Shown: positions 11,483-21,760 of the stretch, piece by piece | Layout: each line of letters begins with the position of its first letter | Position numbering within the stretch: position 1 is the stretch's first letter | Assembly: GCA_949152475.1 (NCBI GenBank) | Contig: OX424570.1 | Location: forward strand, 1,042,181-1,106,180 | Reading direction: 5' to 3' | DNA length: 64,000 nucleotides | Source: Terebella lapidaria | Taxonomy: Eukaryota; Annelida; Polychaeta; Terebellida; Terebellidae | Position numbers and translations under genes: made by a program | Notes under the pieces: generated by a model | The model's database searches: none | Seen by the model: only the letters and a program-made list of their open reading frames with translations | What the model was told of the DNA's origin: nothing

Positions 11483-13766
11483 AGGTTACCGGACCTTTGG
11501 TCCGATAACCTATTGCCGTGGTGTTGCGTCCGTCGTCCGGCGTCCGTCGTCCGTCTGTCCACATTTTTATCATTAAAGTTTACAGGCGAATATTTCTGAA
11601 ATTTTGCACAAAAATACCTAAAAATATTCCCAGGAAAGGTTTTTTTTAGTTTTTTGATTTTCGCATTTTTTTCAAAATGGCGGCCGTTTTTTTCAAAATG
11701 GACTTTGATGGTCGTTTTCTCAAAATCTGTTCAGTAACTTTTTTTCTTATTGATGCATGACACTCCTCCTATGTACCCCTGTGACATGTATAAATTTCGT
11801 TGCGCTTGAATCGCCCGAAGTGGGCCATTTTGGGCCCAAACTCGGCCCAAATGGGACTTTCCCATGTTAAATTCTCCTATGCTTTATAATGGGACACATT
11901 AAAGCCTAATATCTCACTTAATATTGAGATTAGAGACTAGGAATCAATTGTGGACATATAGGAAATGATATATGCTGAATATTCTCGTGACCTTGAATTT
12001 GAACTCTGTCCTTGTTTTCAAGGTCATAGCGGCCGTTCTCGTCGAAAATGCCTAATTTTGGACTTTGATGGTCGTTTTCTCAAAATCTGTTCAGTAACTT
12101 TTTTTCTTATTGATGCATAACACTCCTCATATGTACTTCTGTGACATGTATAAACTTCGTTGCGCTTGAATCACTCGAAGTGGGCCATTTTGGGCCCAAA
12201 CTCGGCCCAGATGTGACTTTCCCATGTTAAATTTTCCTATGCTTTATAATGGGACACATTAAGCCTAATATCTCACTTAATATTGAGATTAGAGACTAGG
12301 AATCAATTGTTGACATATAGGAAATGATATATGCTGAATATCCTCGTGACCTTGAATCTGACCTTTGACCTCATTTTCAAGGTCACAGGACAAAATGGCT
12401 AATATCTCGCTTATTATCGACTTTACAGCTTAGAAATCAATTGTGAACATATAGGAAATGATATATGCTGAATATTCTCAAGACCTTGAATTTGACCTTT
12501 GACCTCATTTTCAAGGTCACAGGACAAAATGGCTAATATCTCGCTTATTATCGACTTTACAGCTTAGGAATCTATTGTGAACATATAGGAAATGATATAT
12601 GCTGAATATTCTCGTGACCTTGAATTTGACCTTTGGCCTCATTTTCAAGGTCACAGGACAAAATGGCTAATATCTTGCTTATTATCGACTTTACAGCTTA
12701 GGAATCAATTGTGAACATATAGGAAATGATATATGCTGAATATTCTCGTGACCTTGAATTTGACCTTTGACCTCATTTCCAAGGTCACAGGACAAAATTG
12801 CTAATATCTCGCTTATTATCGACTTTACGGCTTAGGAATCAATTGTGAACATATAGGAAATGATATTTGCTGAATATTCTCGTGACCTTGAATTTGACCT
12901 TTGATCTCATTTTCAAGGTCAGAGAACAAAATGGCTAATATATCGCTTATTATCATCTTTACATCTGCCCCTGATGACGCCAGTGTGTCTTTGGATAAAC
13001 TATTTGGTCGGGCTTTGTTTCTATTGCAAAATGTTGTATTTTACGTTTCTTATTGGCATCATCAAAATTTGATTGTATTGGTGGTAATAGATTGATACTT
13101 ACATTTATACCACGGAGTCAGTGTCACTGCTGGCGGACGTTAAATCTGTCCCCGAGGATACCATCAACTCAGTAGCCTTCGGGCTTGTGATTGGGTACTT
13201 TTGTACTTGTCATGTATCTATTCCATGGGGTTAGATTCGGATTTCTAAATTATTTTCATAGGTTGTTGGGCAGTTGTATATTAATTCCATCTGGTGTACA
13301 GTAGAAACAACTACATTTAACACATTGTCTGCCCCTGAAGACGCCAGTGTGTCTTTGGATAAACGGTTTGGTCGGGCTTTGTTTGTTTCTATCGCAAAAT
13401 GTAGTATTTTACGTTTCTTATTGGCACCATCAAAATCTGATTGTATTGGTGGTAATAGATTGATACTTACATTTACAGCATAGGAATCAATTGCGAATAT
13501 AGAGGAATGATATATACTGAATATTTTCATGACCTTGAACTTGAACTTTGACCTCATTTTCAAGGTCACATCACAGAATGGCTAATGTCTCACTTATTAT
13601 CGACTTTACAGCTTAGGAATTTATTGTGGACATACTAGAAGTGATATATTTGTTGAAAATTTCATGGCCTTGAATTTATCAGTGACTTTATTTTCAAGGT
13701 CACTGGACAAAAGGCTTATATCTAAAATGTATATTGTCCGGTAACCTTTCTTAGCCCTTGGACGAA
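11483..13766 (+). mobile_element. F1 element copy carrying an exon-like cargo
   Basis: Full 5' hairpin, two partial conserved blocks, six or more 134-bp monomers, then a 511-bp non-F1 segment (12964-13474), two more monomers and GTCCGGTAACC. The closing stem has decayed to GCCCTTGGACGAA. Closely related to the copy at 37505-39459, which carries the same cargo. Confidence 0.75.
12964..13474 (+). other. Exon-like cargo segment in F1 (copy 1 of 4)
   Basis: Replaces the monomer between '...CATCTTTACA' and 'CAGCATAGGAATC'. It has two similar coding-like blocks. One translates as LSAPDDASVSLDKLFGRALF and recurs at the 3' side with LSAPEDASVSLDK. The other, between them, reads SLLADVKSVPEDTINSVAF in one frame and ends near a GTACTT donor-like site; the later block follows 'GTTGTTGGGCAG', which resembles a splice acceptor. 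I do not recognise the protein. Capture of exons from a host gene by a Helitron-type element is a plausible source, since gene capture is known for Helitrons. Confidence 0.5.
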
Positions 13767-14658
13767 TTTTTGTTCTTCCGCCGTTTTGGTTTCCGGACGA
13801 TAACTTTAGATTGCCTTGATGGATCCTTATCAAATTTTCCCCACTAGTCAGAAATGATATGTGGAAGAACCCTATTCTTCTTGAGCCGGCTCCGAGGTCC
13901 GTGAGGATGAAATCAAGGTTTTTGGTTTCCGGACGATAACTCGAAAAATATTCAGGCAATAGATGCAGACCTCTGCATGGAGGTTCATATACCACCAGGG
14001 AAGAACCCCATTGATTTTGGGATCAATTCATCAAATGACCTTTGACCTAGAGGTCAAAATAATTTTTTACTGATTCATCCTTGAGGCTTCCTGCATATCT
14101 CAGAAACGGTGCATCGTAGAGCGAAACGGACGTTATTTGCGGACTCGTCGCCCTAGACAAACATGTCTGGGGGTATGATGGATGAACTTTGTCCTTGACC
14201 AGAAGTTTTTTTGCCGAGTCGGCATTTTTCGTTTTCGTCGATATCTTGGAAACGGTGCGTCGTAGAATGAAACGGACGTTATTTTCAGACTCGTTGCCTT
14301 AGACAAACATGTCTTAAAGGTATTATGGATGAATTTTGACCTTGACCCGTAATTTTTTGCCGAGTCAGCATTTTTCGTTTTCATTGATATCTCAGAAACG
14401 GTGCGTCGTAGAGCGAAACACACATTATTTTTGGACTCGTCGACTTAGACAAACATGCCTGCGGGGGGGGGGGGGGGGGGGTATGATGGATGAACTCTGA
14501 CCTTGACTCGAAATTTTTTTTGCTGAGTTGACATTTTTCATTTTCGTCAATATCTAGCAAACAGTGTGTCATTGAGCTCGTGGCAAACATGTTTTAAATA
14601 TTACGAATTAGTCCTAACACCGAAATGCCTCCAAGGCATCTTTAGGTCTTGGCGTCTA
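13767..14658 (+). mobile_element. F4 element copy with 3' end
   Basis: Starts in 'CTTCCGCCGTTTTGGTTTCC' and contains 147-bp monomers with GCCGAGTCGGC and 'GTAGAGCGAAACGGACG'. It ends 'CCAAGGCATCTTTAGGTCTTGGCGTCTAG', split here as stem CCAAGGCATC / GGTCTTGG and tail CGTCTAG. A better-preserved stem, CAAGGCCTTTAGGCCTTG, ends the copy at 53.17 kb, so this is the F4 3' terminus. Confidence 0.7.
14463..14481. repeat. Poly-G run of 19
   Basis: An uninterrupted G19 tract inside an F4 monomer where sister monomers have only a few G. It could be replication slippage, or an inaccurate length call in the assembly. Confidence 0.85.
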
Positions 14659-15150
14659 GTTTATAATGGGACACATTATGCCTAATATCTAACTTAATAT
14701 TGAGATTGGAGAATGGAGACTAAGAATTAATTGTGGACATATAGGAAATAATATATGCTGGATATTCTCATGACCTTGAATTTGACCTTTATCCTCATTT
14801 TCAAGGTCACAGGACAAAATGGCTAATATCTCGCTTATTATCATGATTATCGACTTTACAGCTTAGGAATCAATTGTGAACATAATAGGAAATGATATAT
14901 TTTGAATATTGTCATGACCTTGAATTTGACCTTTGACCTGATTTTCAAGGTCAGATCACAAAATGGCTAATATCTCACTTATTATCGACTTTACAGCTTA
15001 CTAATCAATTGTGGACATATTGGAAATGATATATGCTGAACATTTTCGTGACCTTGAATTGACCAATGACCTCATTTTCAAGGTCATGGACAAAAGGCTA
15101 ATATCTAAAATATATATTATCCGGTAACCTTTTTTTAGCCCTTGGGCTAA
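14659..15150 (+). mobile_element. F1 3' portion
   Basis: Begins in mid-F1 at 'TTTATAATGGGACACATTA' directly after the F4 3' end, continues through about three 134-bp monomers, and closes with CCGGTAACC and TTAGCCCTTGGGCTAA. Probably the right half of an F1 copy split by F4. Confidence 0.7.
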
Positions 15151-15155
15151 TTTTT

Positions 15156-16076
15156 AGCTTACCGGCCCTTTGGGACGATAAGCTATTGTCATGGTATTTC
15201 GTCCGTCGTCCGTCCGTCGTCCGTCCGGGTCTGTAACTTTTTTTTGACATGATGAATTTCCCCATAAATTTGTTAGAACATACCTTGGGCCAGTATCGAA
15301 AGACGTTTTTTTAATGTTTTTGATTGAATCGTTTTTGCCTATTTGGCGACCATTTTTTAAGCAAAATTGCCAATTTTAGACTTTGGAGGCCATTTTCTCA
15401 AAAACTGTCTGATCAGTTTTGAGATTTTTGTTTCAAAACATTTCTCTCATGTACCTTTATGATGTGTATAAGTTTCATTGCCCTTGAATCGCCGGTCTGC
15501 GTGTGGCGGCCATTTTGATTTTTTGACGGGTCGGCGAAAAAATTTTTTTTTGTCCCAAATAAGTCACTACCCGGTATTCGTTTTGAGCCATTTCCAGCAA
15601 AAAAAAAAAAATTTTTTTTTGGCCATTGAAAAATTTTTTGGAAAATTTCACCCAATTTTCCTTCATAATGGGGGCTGTGCGGAGTAAACTCATAGAAGAC
15701 TTCAAAATAGAGCCTAAGTATTGGCACATTCAAATGGGAAATCATATATTGCGGTTTGAGTGATGACCTTGAATTTGACCTTCAATGACCTTGAAAGGTC
15801 AAAAACGATGAATTTTGTCTTTGGTGGCTATTATGTCAAAATCTATTCTGATAGTTTTTCTCAAAATAATGTATAAGATTCTCGTTATCTACGTTTGTGA
15901 TGTGTAATTTGATTTCGTATTATAGTCCATGCAGAAAATTTGTTTCCAGCAAGATTTACGAACATGTTTTGACAATTAGAGTTCAAGATCAGTGTAACAA
16001 TTTATATGCTGGAAAATCAATACTCTGCGTTTCTCATGATTGCCGGTAAGCTACAGCACCCTTGGTGCTATGTTTA
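15156..16076 (+). mobile_element. F2 element copy, both ends present
   Basis: This entry defines F2. The 5' end AGCTTACCGGCCC folds with GGG(C/A)CGAT(A/G)AGCT; a CGTCC tract follows, then 'GGGTCTGTAACTTTTTTTTG', a block with 'CCATTTTCTCAAAAACTGTC', and few monomers with TGACCTTGAATTTGACCTTC. The 3' end GCCGGTAAGCT is the inverse of the 5' terminus and is followed by the stem AGCACCCTTGGTGCT. Same layout as F1 with different terminal bases. Its 3' end lies about 20 bp upstream of the TATA box of the cGLR gene. Confidence 0.8.
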
Positions 16077-16081
16077 GGATT

Positions 16082-16104
16082 TGACGTCGAGTGTGTTATA
16101 AAAG
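16082..16104 (+). promoter_or_regulatory. CRE-like site and TATA box of the cGLR gene
   Basis: TGACGTC at 16082-16088 is a CREB/ATF-type core, and TATAAAAG at 16097-16104 is a consensus TATA box. Initiation about 30 bp downstream, near 16130, would give a leader of roughly 60 nt before ATG 16193. A pyrimidine-rich stretch ending TTTTTGCAG at 16166-16174 could instead be a splice acceptor for an upstream leader exon. Transcription has not been shown; this is a sequence inference. Confidence 0.55.
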
Positions 16105-16192
16105 TAGGTACTTACATCTGGATATTTAACAGGAGTTTGAAAGTTACCACATACATGTATTTGTATTTTTGCAGGTTCACACATTCGTTAAG

Positions 16193-17623
16193 ATGAACGA
16201 TAAAGAACGAATCAAATTAGAATTCCAGAAAAAACGTGAACAGCAAAGAATTTGTAAGTCAAGAATAAGTGAATTTGTAGAGGAAGTATGTGGGCTGGAC
16301 ATCATTCAAGTGTGTACACAGCTAAAATCATTTAGTAGGATACTGGATGAATCAACAAGAAATAATAACTATGTGACCCGTATCCCAGATACACAGATCG
16401 CGTGTCCAAATCATTTCAAAACGACTCCCGAACAAACGTTGTCTTCAGAAAATTTACCTAGATGCATTGAGAATGTTGTAGCCAATCTAGAGAATGTTCT
16501 CAATGAAAACTGCACCAACAGTGCTAATAGCAAATTTCTCGAAGTTGGATCATTCTACAGTCAAACACGCATTGGGTCTTATAATGAATACGACTACTTA
16601 TTTGAAATAAGTGCTGCGGACTCCGTCAGCTGCAAGGAAACGGATTCTTCTGGTTTCTTCAAGATATTCGCAGGCAGTAAGGAGTTACGTACAGATCAGA
16701 TCTACAATGAGTTTGAGTCCAGCATCAAAGAAGCATTTGAGTCGGGAAAAGTTGTGTTGCCATATGGATTAGCACATGGCGGATTTGCGTCCCCAAAGTT
16801 CAGTGGAACAAGACGAAATGCACCCGCAGTTACACTTCTGTTTCTTTGGACTTTTGGCAATGAAAATGTCCTTGAGGTCACCGTTGATCTCACACCTGCC
16901 TACGTTTTAAGAAAGAATGACTTGATTCAATGGAGCAGGTTTGGAATACCTGATGTCAGGTGCCACGGTGAAAGTCAAACAGAAAAACTACATCTTGTTC
17001 CATTGGATCCCGGTGCCGCAGATTGGATCGCTACTACGGCAGTTTTGGAGCAACAACTTTTGTGCCACGAATCATTTCCAGAACTTGTAAAAAGAGCAAT
17101 CTGTGACACTAAATTCATTTGCAACGAAATAGCAGGAGCGACACGAAAACTAGAACTCAAAACTCATAGACACTTCAAAATAATTGACAGTTTGAATCAT
17201 TTTATGATAAAATATCAAGAAAATCGACTTGATGATGACTCCGACCGATTTCGCAAGGCAATTGGAAATGTACTTTCTATAGCTCACGTCATATTAACAC
17301 TGGATATTGGAGCAGAGTTCCATGAAAGCTGTACTGTGGATCTAGTTGCTGCCAATTCCACAGCAATAAAATTTCTGGCATTCAGGATAGAGGACACTAT
17401 AGAACCAGATGATAGTGGCAGACATGATCTGGTGTCAACCATTCTCAGAGAACTCAGTACCAATACTGGACAAGTTCATCATACATTTCTGCCCGTCAGT
17501 CTAAGAGTGTTATCTGTGGCCTGCTATGCAATAGAATTCAAATGTGACCTCATTCATTGGATGAGACAAGCGTTTCTCCGAATGGCAGATCTTTTGTCCA
17601 CAAACAACCATGGCAGACAGTAG
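16193..17623 (+). CDS. cGAS-like receptor (Mab21/cGLR nucleotidyltransferase)
   Basis: The protein has 476 residues in one exon. Family members sense nucleic acid in the cytosol and make cyclic di- or oligonucleotides that activate STING. The catalytic core is visible: G119-S120 in LEVGSFYSQTRIG, E132 and D134 in NEYDYLFEI, and the third acidic residue D232 in LEVTVDLTPAY. The spacing resembles human cGAS (GS, E225/D227, D319). Downstream, DWIATTAVLEQQLL resembles the start of the helical Mab21 lobe. I see no clear H-C-C-C zinc ribbon, which is usual for many invertebrate cGLRs. The N-terminus is short and basic (ERIKLEFQKKREQQR). An open frame reaches back to TTG 16169, but ATG 16193 is the first ATG. 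The length fits the family. The ligand and product cannot be read from sequence. The last 14 bases overlap the next reading frame. Confidence 0.85.
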   Translation: MNDKERIKLEFQKKREQQRICKSRISEFVEEVCGLDIIQVCTQLKSFSRILDESTRNNNYVTRIPDTQIACPNHFKTTPEQTLSSENLPRCIENVVANLENVLNENCTNSANSKFLEVGSFYSQTRIGSYNEYDYLFEISAADSVSCKETDSSGFFKIFAGSKELRTDQIYNEFESSIKEAFESGKVVLPYGLAHGGFASPKFSGTRRNAPAVTLLFLWTFGNENVLEVTVDLTPAYVLRKNDLIQWSRFGIPDVRCHGESQTEKLHLVPLDPGAADWIATTAVLEQQLLCHESFPELVKRAICDTKFICNEIAGATRKLELKTHRHFKIIDSLNHFMIKYQENRLDDDSDRFRKAIGNVLSIAHVILTLDIGAEFHESCTVDLVAANSTAIKFLAFRIEDTIEPDDSGRHDLVSTILRELSTNTGQVHHTFLPVSLRVLSVACYAIEFKCDLIHWMRQAFLRMADLLSTNNHGRQ

Positions 17624-17891
17624 TGTTGATTCAAATATAACATTACCTTCATTGCTGGAGGAGTATCAGCTTCTATCGACAGAAAAGGAGCAATTGAGGA
17701 AGGATTTCATTGCTGCTGGAGGCGACCCAACAGAACTAGGTTCAGACTCCGACTCATCGATAGATCTCGACAAGTACACCAATGTGCACATCAAAGGCTT
17801 CAACACCGAATGGGTACCGACAGTTGCCGAAGACAGCCGCCAGACGGAGACACCTGTGGATAATAAGATTACATCTCTAAAATTCATCACG
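17610..17891 (+). CDS. First coding exon of an unrecognised acidic protein, overlapping the cGLR end
   Basis: ATG 17610 sits in a perfect Kozak context (ACCATGG) and opens a frame that is +1 to the cGLR frame. In this frame the nearest upstream stop is TGA at 17562. The 94 codons run from MADSSVDSNITLPSLLEEYQ through a short probable helix (LLSTEKEQLRKDFI) and an acidic patch (GSDSDSSIDLD), ending ACG before the donor GTCAGT at 17892. The donor is phase 0 and joins to the exon at 18016. No known domain is recognised. The 14-nt overlap allows three readings: a dicistronic mRNA, an internal promoter, or one fusion protein if a frameshift or one-base assembly error lies between 17565 and 17623. 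The last would give the cGLR an acidic C-terminal extension. Confidence 0.6.
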
Positions 17892-18015
17892 GTCAGTATG
17901 CTCAGTATCCGATGTAGGTGACCCTGTTAATGTGTCGATAATCCGGCACTCTGAGATACACAATTTATATATACTCATTGTGTTCTGAGCAAGTTGTAAA
18001 TTTCTAATATTGTAG

Positions 18016-18129
18016 ATTCCTCCGAAAGTTGACAATGTAGCAACACTTACGGAACAAGCTGAACAGATGTACGAAGAACTAAAGGTCTGGGACAGTTCAA
18101 CCGGTCAGGCCACAAGAACTGATGAACAG
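18016..18129 (+). CDS. Duplicated 38-codon exon, copy 1
   Basis: Bounded by ATTGTAG before and GTAAGC after, 114 nt, phase 0 on both sides, with no stop. It encodes IPPKVDNVATLTEQAEQMYE followed by ELKVWDSSTGQATRTDEQ, a probable amphipathic helix then a polar tail. It follows a 124-bp intron. Because it is symmetric, including or skipping it keeps the frame. Confidence 0.65.
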
Positions 18130-18377
18130 GTAAGCCTTGGCTGTACCAAGTCTAAATATACTTGTAGATTGTTTTCAGTATCATTTTTAGGTTAACGACA
18201 TGCGGCCCTAATACCCCTTACAGCCCATAAACTGTTGTCGTTGTCAGGACCTGTCCCTCGTTCGTCGGTTGTAAGTCCAATGACCACATTTTATGTTACC
18301 GGACCTGCATGTATGATCCGATGACAAATTATATACTCATTGTGGCCTGAAGAAGTGATAAATTTCTAATATTGTAG

Positions 18378-18491
18378 ATTCCTCCGAAAGTTGACAATGA
18401 AGCAACACTTACGGAACAAGCTGAACAGATGTACAAAGAACTAAAAGTCTGGGACAGTTCAACCGGTCAGGCCACAAGAATTGATGAACAG
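18378..18491 (+). CDS. Duplicated 38-codon exon, copy 2
   Basis: Same length, phase and splice sites as the exon 362 bp upstream. It differs at four bases, three of which change the residue (V to E, E to K, T to I). The open frame and both splice sites are preserved, so both copies look usable. The intron between them is 248 bp. Confidence 0.6.
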
Positions 18492-18796
18492 GTAAGCCTT
18501 GGCTGTACCAAGTCTAAATATACTTGTAGATTGTTTTCAGTATCATTTTTAGGTTAACGACATGCGGCCTTAATACCCCTTACAGCCCATAATCTGTTGT
18601 CATTGTTGGGACGTGTCTCTTGTCCGTCTGTTGTCAGTCTGTTGTCCACATTTTACATGTAGGTGACCGAACCTGCATGTATGATCTGATGACCTCATTG
18701 GCATGGCGTTGCGTCCAACATTTGTCCGTCAGCAATACTGAGCTTACTGACCAATTTGGGCTAATGAACTGTGGTTGTAGTTCCTTTGTCCTAGTT

Positions 18797-18951
18797 AGCT
18801 TATCGGCCCATAAGCTATTGTCGTGGTATTTCGTCCGTCGTCCGATGTCCGTCCGTCGTCCGTCCGGGTCTGTAACTTTTTTTTGACATGATGAATTTCT
18901 CCATAAATATGTCAGAACATACCTTGGGCTAGTATCTAAAGACTTTTTTCT
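18797..18951 (+). mobile_element. F2 5' fragment
   Basis: AGCTTATCGGCCC with its hairpin partner, a CGTCC tract, 'GGGTCTGTAACTTTTTTTTG' and 'CATACCTTGGGCTAGTATC', cut off where F3 begins. Confidence 0.7.
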
Positions 18952-19301
18952 ATTGTATCCCCCGAACAAAGTTTGGCGGATAATATGGATTTACGATCGT
19001 CGCGCCGCCGCGTCCGCAGACACTTTCTTGTGAACGCGCTACAGCTTGCAAATCTGAACCAATTTTGATAATATTTTATATGGACATGTCTTATGGTGAG
19101 ATCACGACACCTATCGATTTTCGTTGCCATAGCAACCAAAATGGCCAATTGGCGACACATTTTGTGACAAAATCAGCAATTTCAACACCCATGGCTTGTG
19201 AACGCTCTAGGAGTTGTAATTTTACAGGAACCACTACAATATTGAACAGGCACTTTGAGCAATGCTCAGGCACGAAACCTATTGGTTTTCGGAAAGATTC
19301 G

Positions 19302-20215
19302 CATACAGTCGCATGTGCGTATAGTCGAAGGTGTGCGTATATTTCGAATATACGCACATGTGCTTGTGGTTGAAAAAAAAATCAAAATCAAGAATGACAG
19401 TAAAAAATTTTTGATCACAAAATCATCGGTTCCATGTCATGTGCTTGACTGATTTCATGCAATCGTGACTTCGTCAGTTCGTGTCAATCGCGGCTGTGTC
19501 CGCGGTCAATGGATTGCAAACTGTCAAATAAGTTGTGATGTTGATTGCCTAATTACGGTTGAGTGTAATTGACACTTGTGATTTCGTCTAACATCTTATG
19601 ATCGGGATGTGTCATTTCTGTTCATGAGTATGGAATAAACATCTTGAAAAGCCCTTGTTTTGTTCGTGTTTGTGATGTTTGCCGCCTAGCAGGAAGTTGC
19701 CATTTTTCTAGCAAGTACTCATTAATATTCATGAGCTGATTCACATTCCAACCAATCAAAAGTTACCTTTCAAAACGAATCAGCCAATGGTGAAAGGCCA
19801 GATATGACATCATAAAAATCCCACGAATCAGGCTGTTTGTTTCACTTTCTTCTTCCAAGTGACATGTGGATTTGTTTTGAAATAGCAACGAACCAAACAA
19901 CAAATTATATTTGTTTCCCGAAGTCCCAACAGCTTCACACAACAATAGATTATACATCATGCATATACACCAACACAAGTACCGATGTCTGAATTCATTG
20001 TGCACCAAACCATGTAATTGCAATTGACGAGTCAGGCGGTTTTGACAATCGTGTCGGCCTCGTATAACTGTCAAACTATCTGAGCCTGATCAGAGGGATA
20101 TGCAGTCAACCCCTTATCGAAAACGATCGCGCATGTGCGTATGTACGAAATATTTTCCAAATTATAAGTGGCCTAAAACAAGCAAATTTCGGATAAACGC
20201 ACATGCGACTGTATG
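19302..20215. mobile_element. DNA transposon with ~20-bp TIRs inserted in F3
   Basis: The left tip CATACAGTCGCATGTGCGTA is mirrored at the right tip (ACGCACATGCGACTGTATG). The other F3 copy continues without it from 'GAAACCTATTG', which shows it is a separate insertion. A further perfect inverted repeat, TGTGCGTATATT / AATATACGCACA, lies just inside the left end. There are no coding motifs. Superfamily undetermined. Confidence 0.65.
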
Positions 20216-20604
20216 CGCGCGAATACGGTACAACAATGTGAAATATCCAGTTTGAGATCTATGATCATTCCAGTTGATTGATATCTGCAAACAAATCACA
20301 CTGGGCATGTGTACAAATTTACAGTTGATGGTTTTGTGTGAAAAGATTACTTTTACTGAATAAGTTAAGATAAATTTGAATAGTTTAACATTAGTTTTAC
20401 TAGTTAAGTATATTACTGGCCACAATGAGAATAGTTAGGCAAAGAAACATTTATTATTGGGCTCAACAAGGTAAAGGTTGTGTCCAGTACTGACTTTATG
20501 GCTGCAGTACCATTGATATTCGTGAATAAGTTAACATTAATATTGCTAGTTGAGTCTATTATTGAACACAATAAAAATAGTTAAGGTGAGGAACATTTAT
20601 TACT

Positions 20605-21760
20605 GGGCACATATTATGAGTTAAATTATAACTTGTGGTGAAAGTTCGATCTGGCTCCAATTTCGTCATCTTGAAATACAGTTTTGGTCAAATTTTACTT
20701 TGAATTTCAACTTGAAACCAAGTTTGGCAGTTGTATCTTATGAGTTAAAATATAACTTATAGTTAAAAGTTCGATCTGGCTCCAATTTTGTCATCTAGAA
20801 GTACAGTTTTGGTCAACTTTTACTTTGAATTTCAACTTGAAACCAAGTTTGGCACAAATTATGAGTTAAAATAAAACTTGTGGTGAAAAGTTCGATCTGG
20901 CTCCAATTTCGTCATCTTGAAATTCAGTTTTGGTCTAATTTTACTTTGATTTTCAGTTGGAAACCAAGTTTGGCACATAATATGAGTTAAAATCTAACTT
21001 ATGATGAAAAGTTCGATCTGACTCCAATTTCTTCATCTGGAAATACAGTTTTGGTCAACTTTTACTTTGAATTTCAGCTTGAAATCAAGTTTGGAACATA
21101 TTATGAGTTAAAATATAACTTATGATGAAAAGTTCGATCTGGCTCCAATTTTGTCATCTTGAAATGCAGTTTTGGTCAACTTTTACTTTGATTTTCAGTT
21201 TGAAACCAAGTTTGGCTTATAATATGAGTTAGAATCTAAGTTATGATGAAAAGTTCGATCTGGCTCCAATTTCTTCATCTGGAAATACAGTTTTGGTCAA
21301 CTTTTACTTTGGATTTCAGCTTGAAATCAAGTTTGAAACATATTATGAGTTAAAATATAACTTATGATGAAAAGTTCGATCTGGCTCCAATTTCGTCATC
21401 TTGAAATGCAGTTTTGGTCAACTTTTACTTTAAATTTCAACTTGAAACCAAGTTTGGCACATATTATGAGTTAAAATATAACTCATGGTGAAACTTTGAT
21501 CTTGCTGCAATTTCGTCATCTCGAAATGCAGTGTTGGTCAACTTTTACTTTGAATTTCAACTTGATACCAAGTTTTGCACATATTATGAGTTAAAATATA
21601 ACTTATGGTGAAAAGTTCAATTTGGCTCCAATTCTGTCATCTTGGAATGCAGTTTTGGTCAACTTTGCTTTGATTTTCAACTTGAAACCAACTTTGTCAA
21701 ATATTCAGAGTTGAAATATAACTTTTGATGAAAACTTTGATCTGGCTGTAATTTCGTTAT
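20605..21760 (+). repeat. F3 tandem array, 121-bp monomer
   Basis: About nine head-to-tail units marked by 'AAAGTTCGATCTGGCTCCAA' and 'CAGTTTTGGTCAACTTTTAC'. The starts fall about 121 bp apart. Units are 85-95% alike by eye. No reading frame persists across units. Confidence 0.85.

Larger units (their letters stand above)
17955..18685 (+). repeat. Two-unit tandem duplication of exon plus flanking intron
   Basis: Units of about 362 bp. Intron sequence on both sides of the exon ('TATATACTCATTGTG' upstream; 'TTGGCTGTACCAAGTC' and 'GGTTAACGACATGCGGCC' downstream) is duplicated with it. Each unit carries a decayed F1-like 5' terminus (such as 'TTACCGGACCTGCATGTATG'), which may have supplied the homology for unequal exchange. 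Confidence 0.75.

Noticed and set aside
13231-13569. 112-residue minus-strand frame repeated at 38925-39263
   Set aside because: Runs antisense through F1 monomer and cargo. Its presence twice is explained by the duplicated cargo segment, and the plus strand has the better exon-like signals.
15536-15640. Complementary A- and T-runs as a promoter or origin
   Set aside because: Homopolymer drift inside the F2 block; the same block elsewhere has different run lengths.
16169-16192. TTG at 16169 as the start of the cGLR protein
   Set aside because: Non-ATG start overlapping a possible splice acceptor; ATG 16193 is the first ATG and fits the family length.
18620-18886. 88-codon frame after the duplicated exon
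   Set aside because: Composed of decayed F1 and F2 5' termini and microsatellite; no splice signals.
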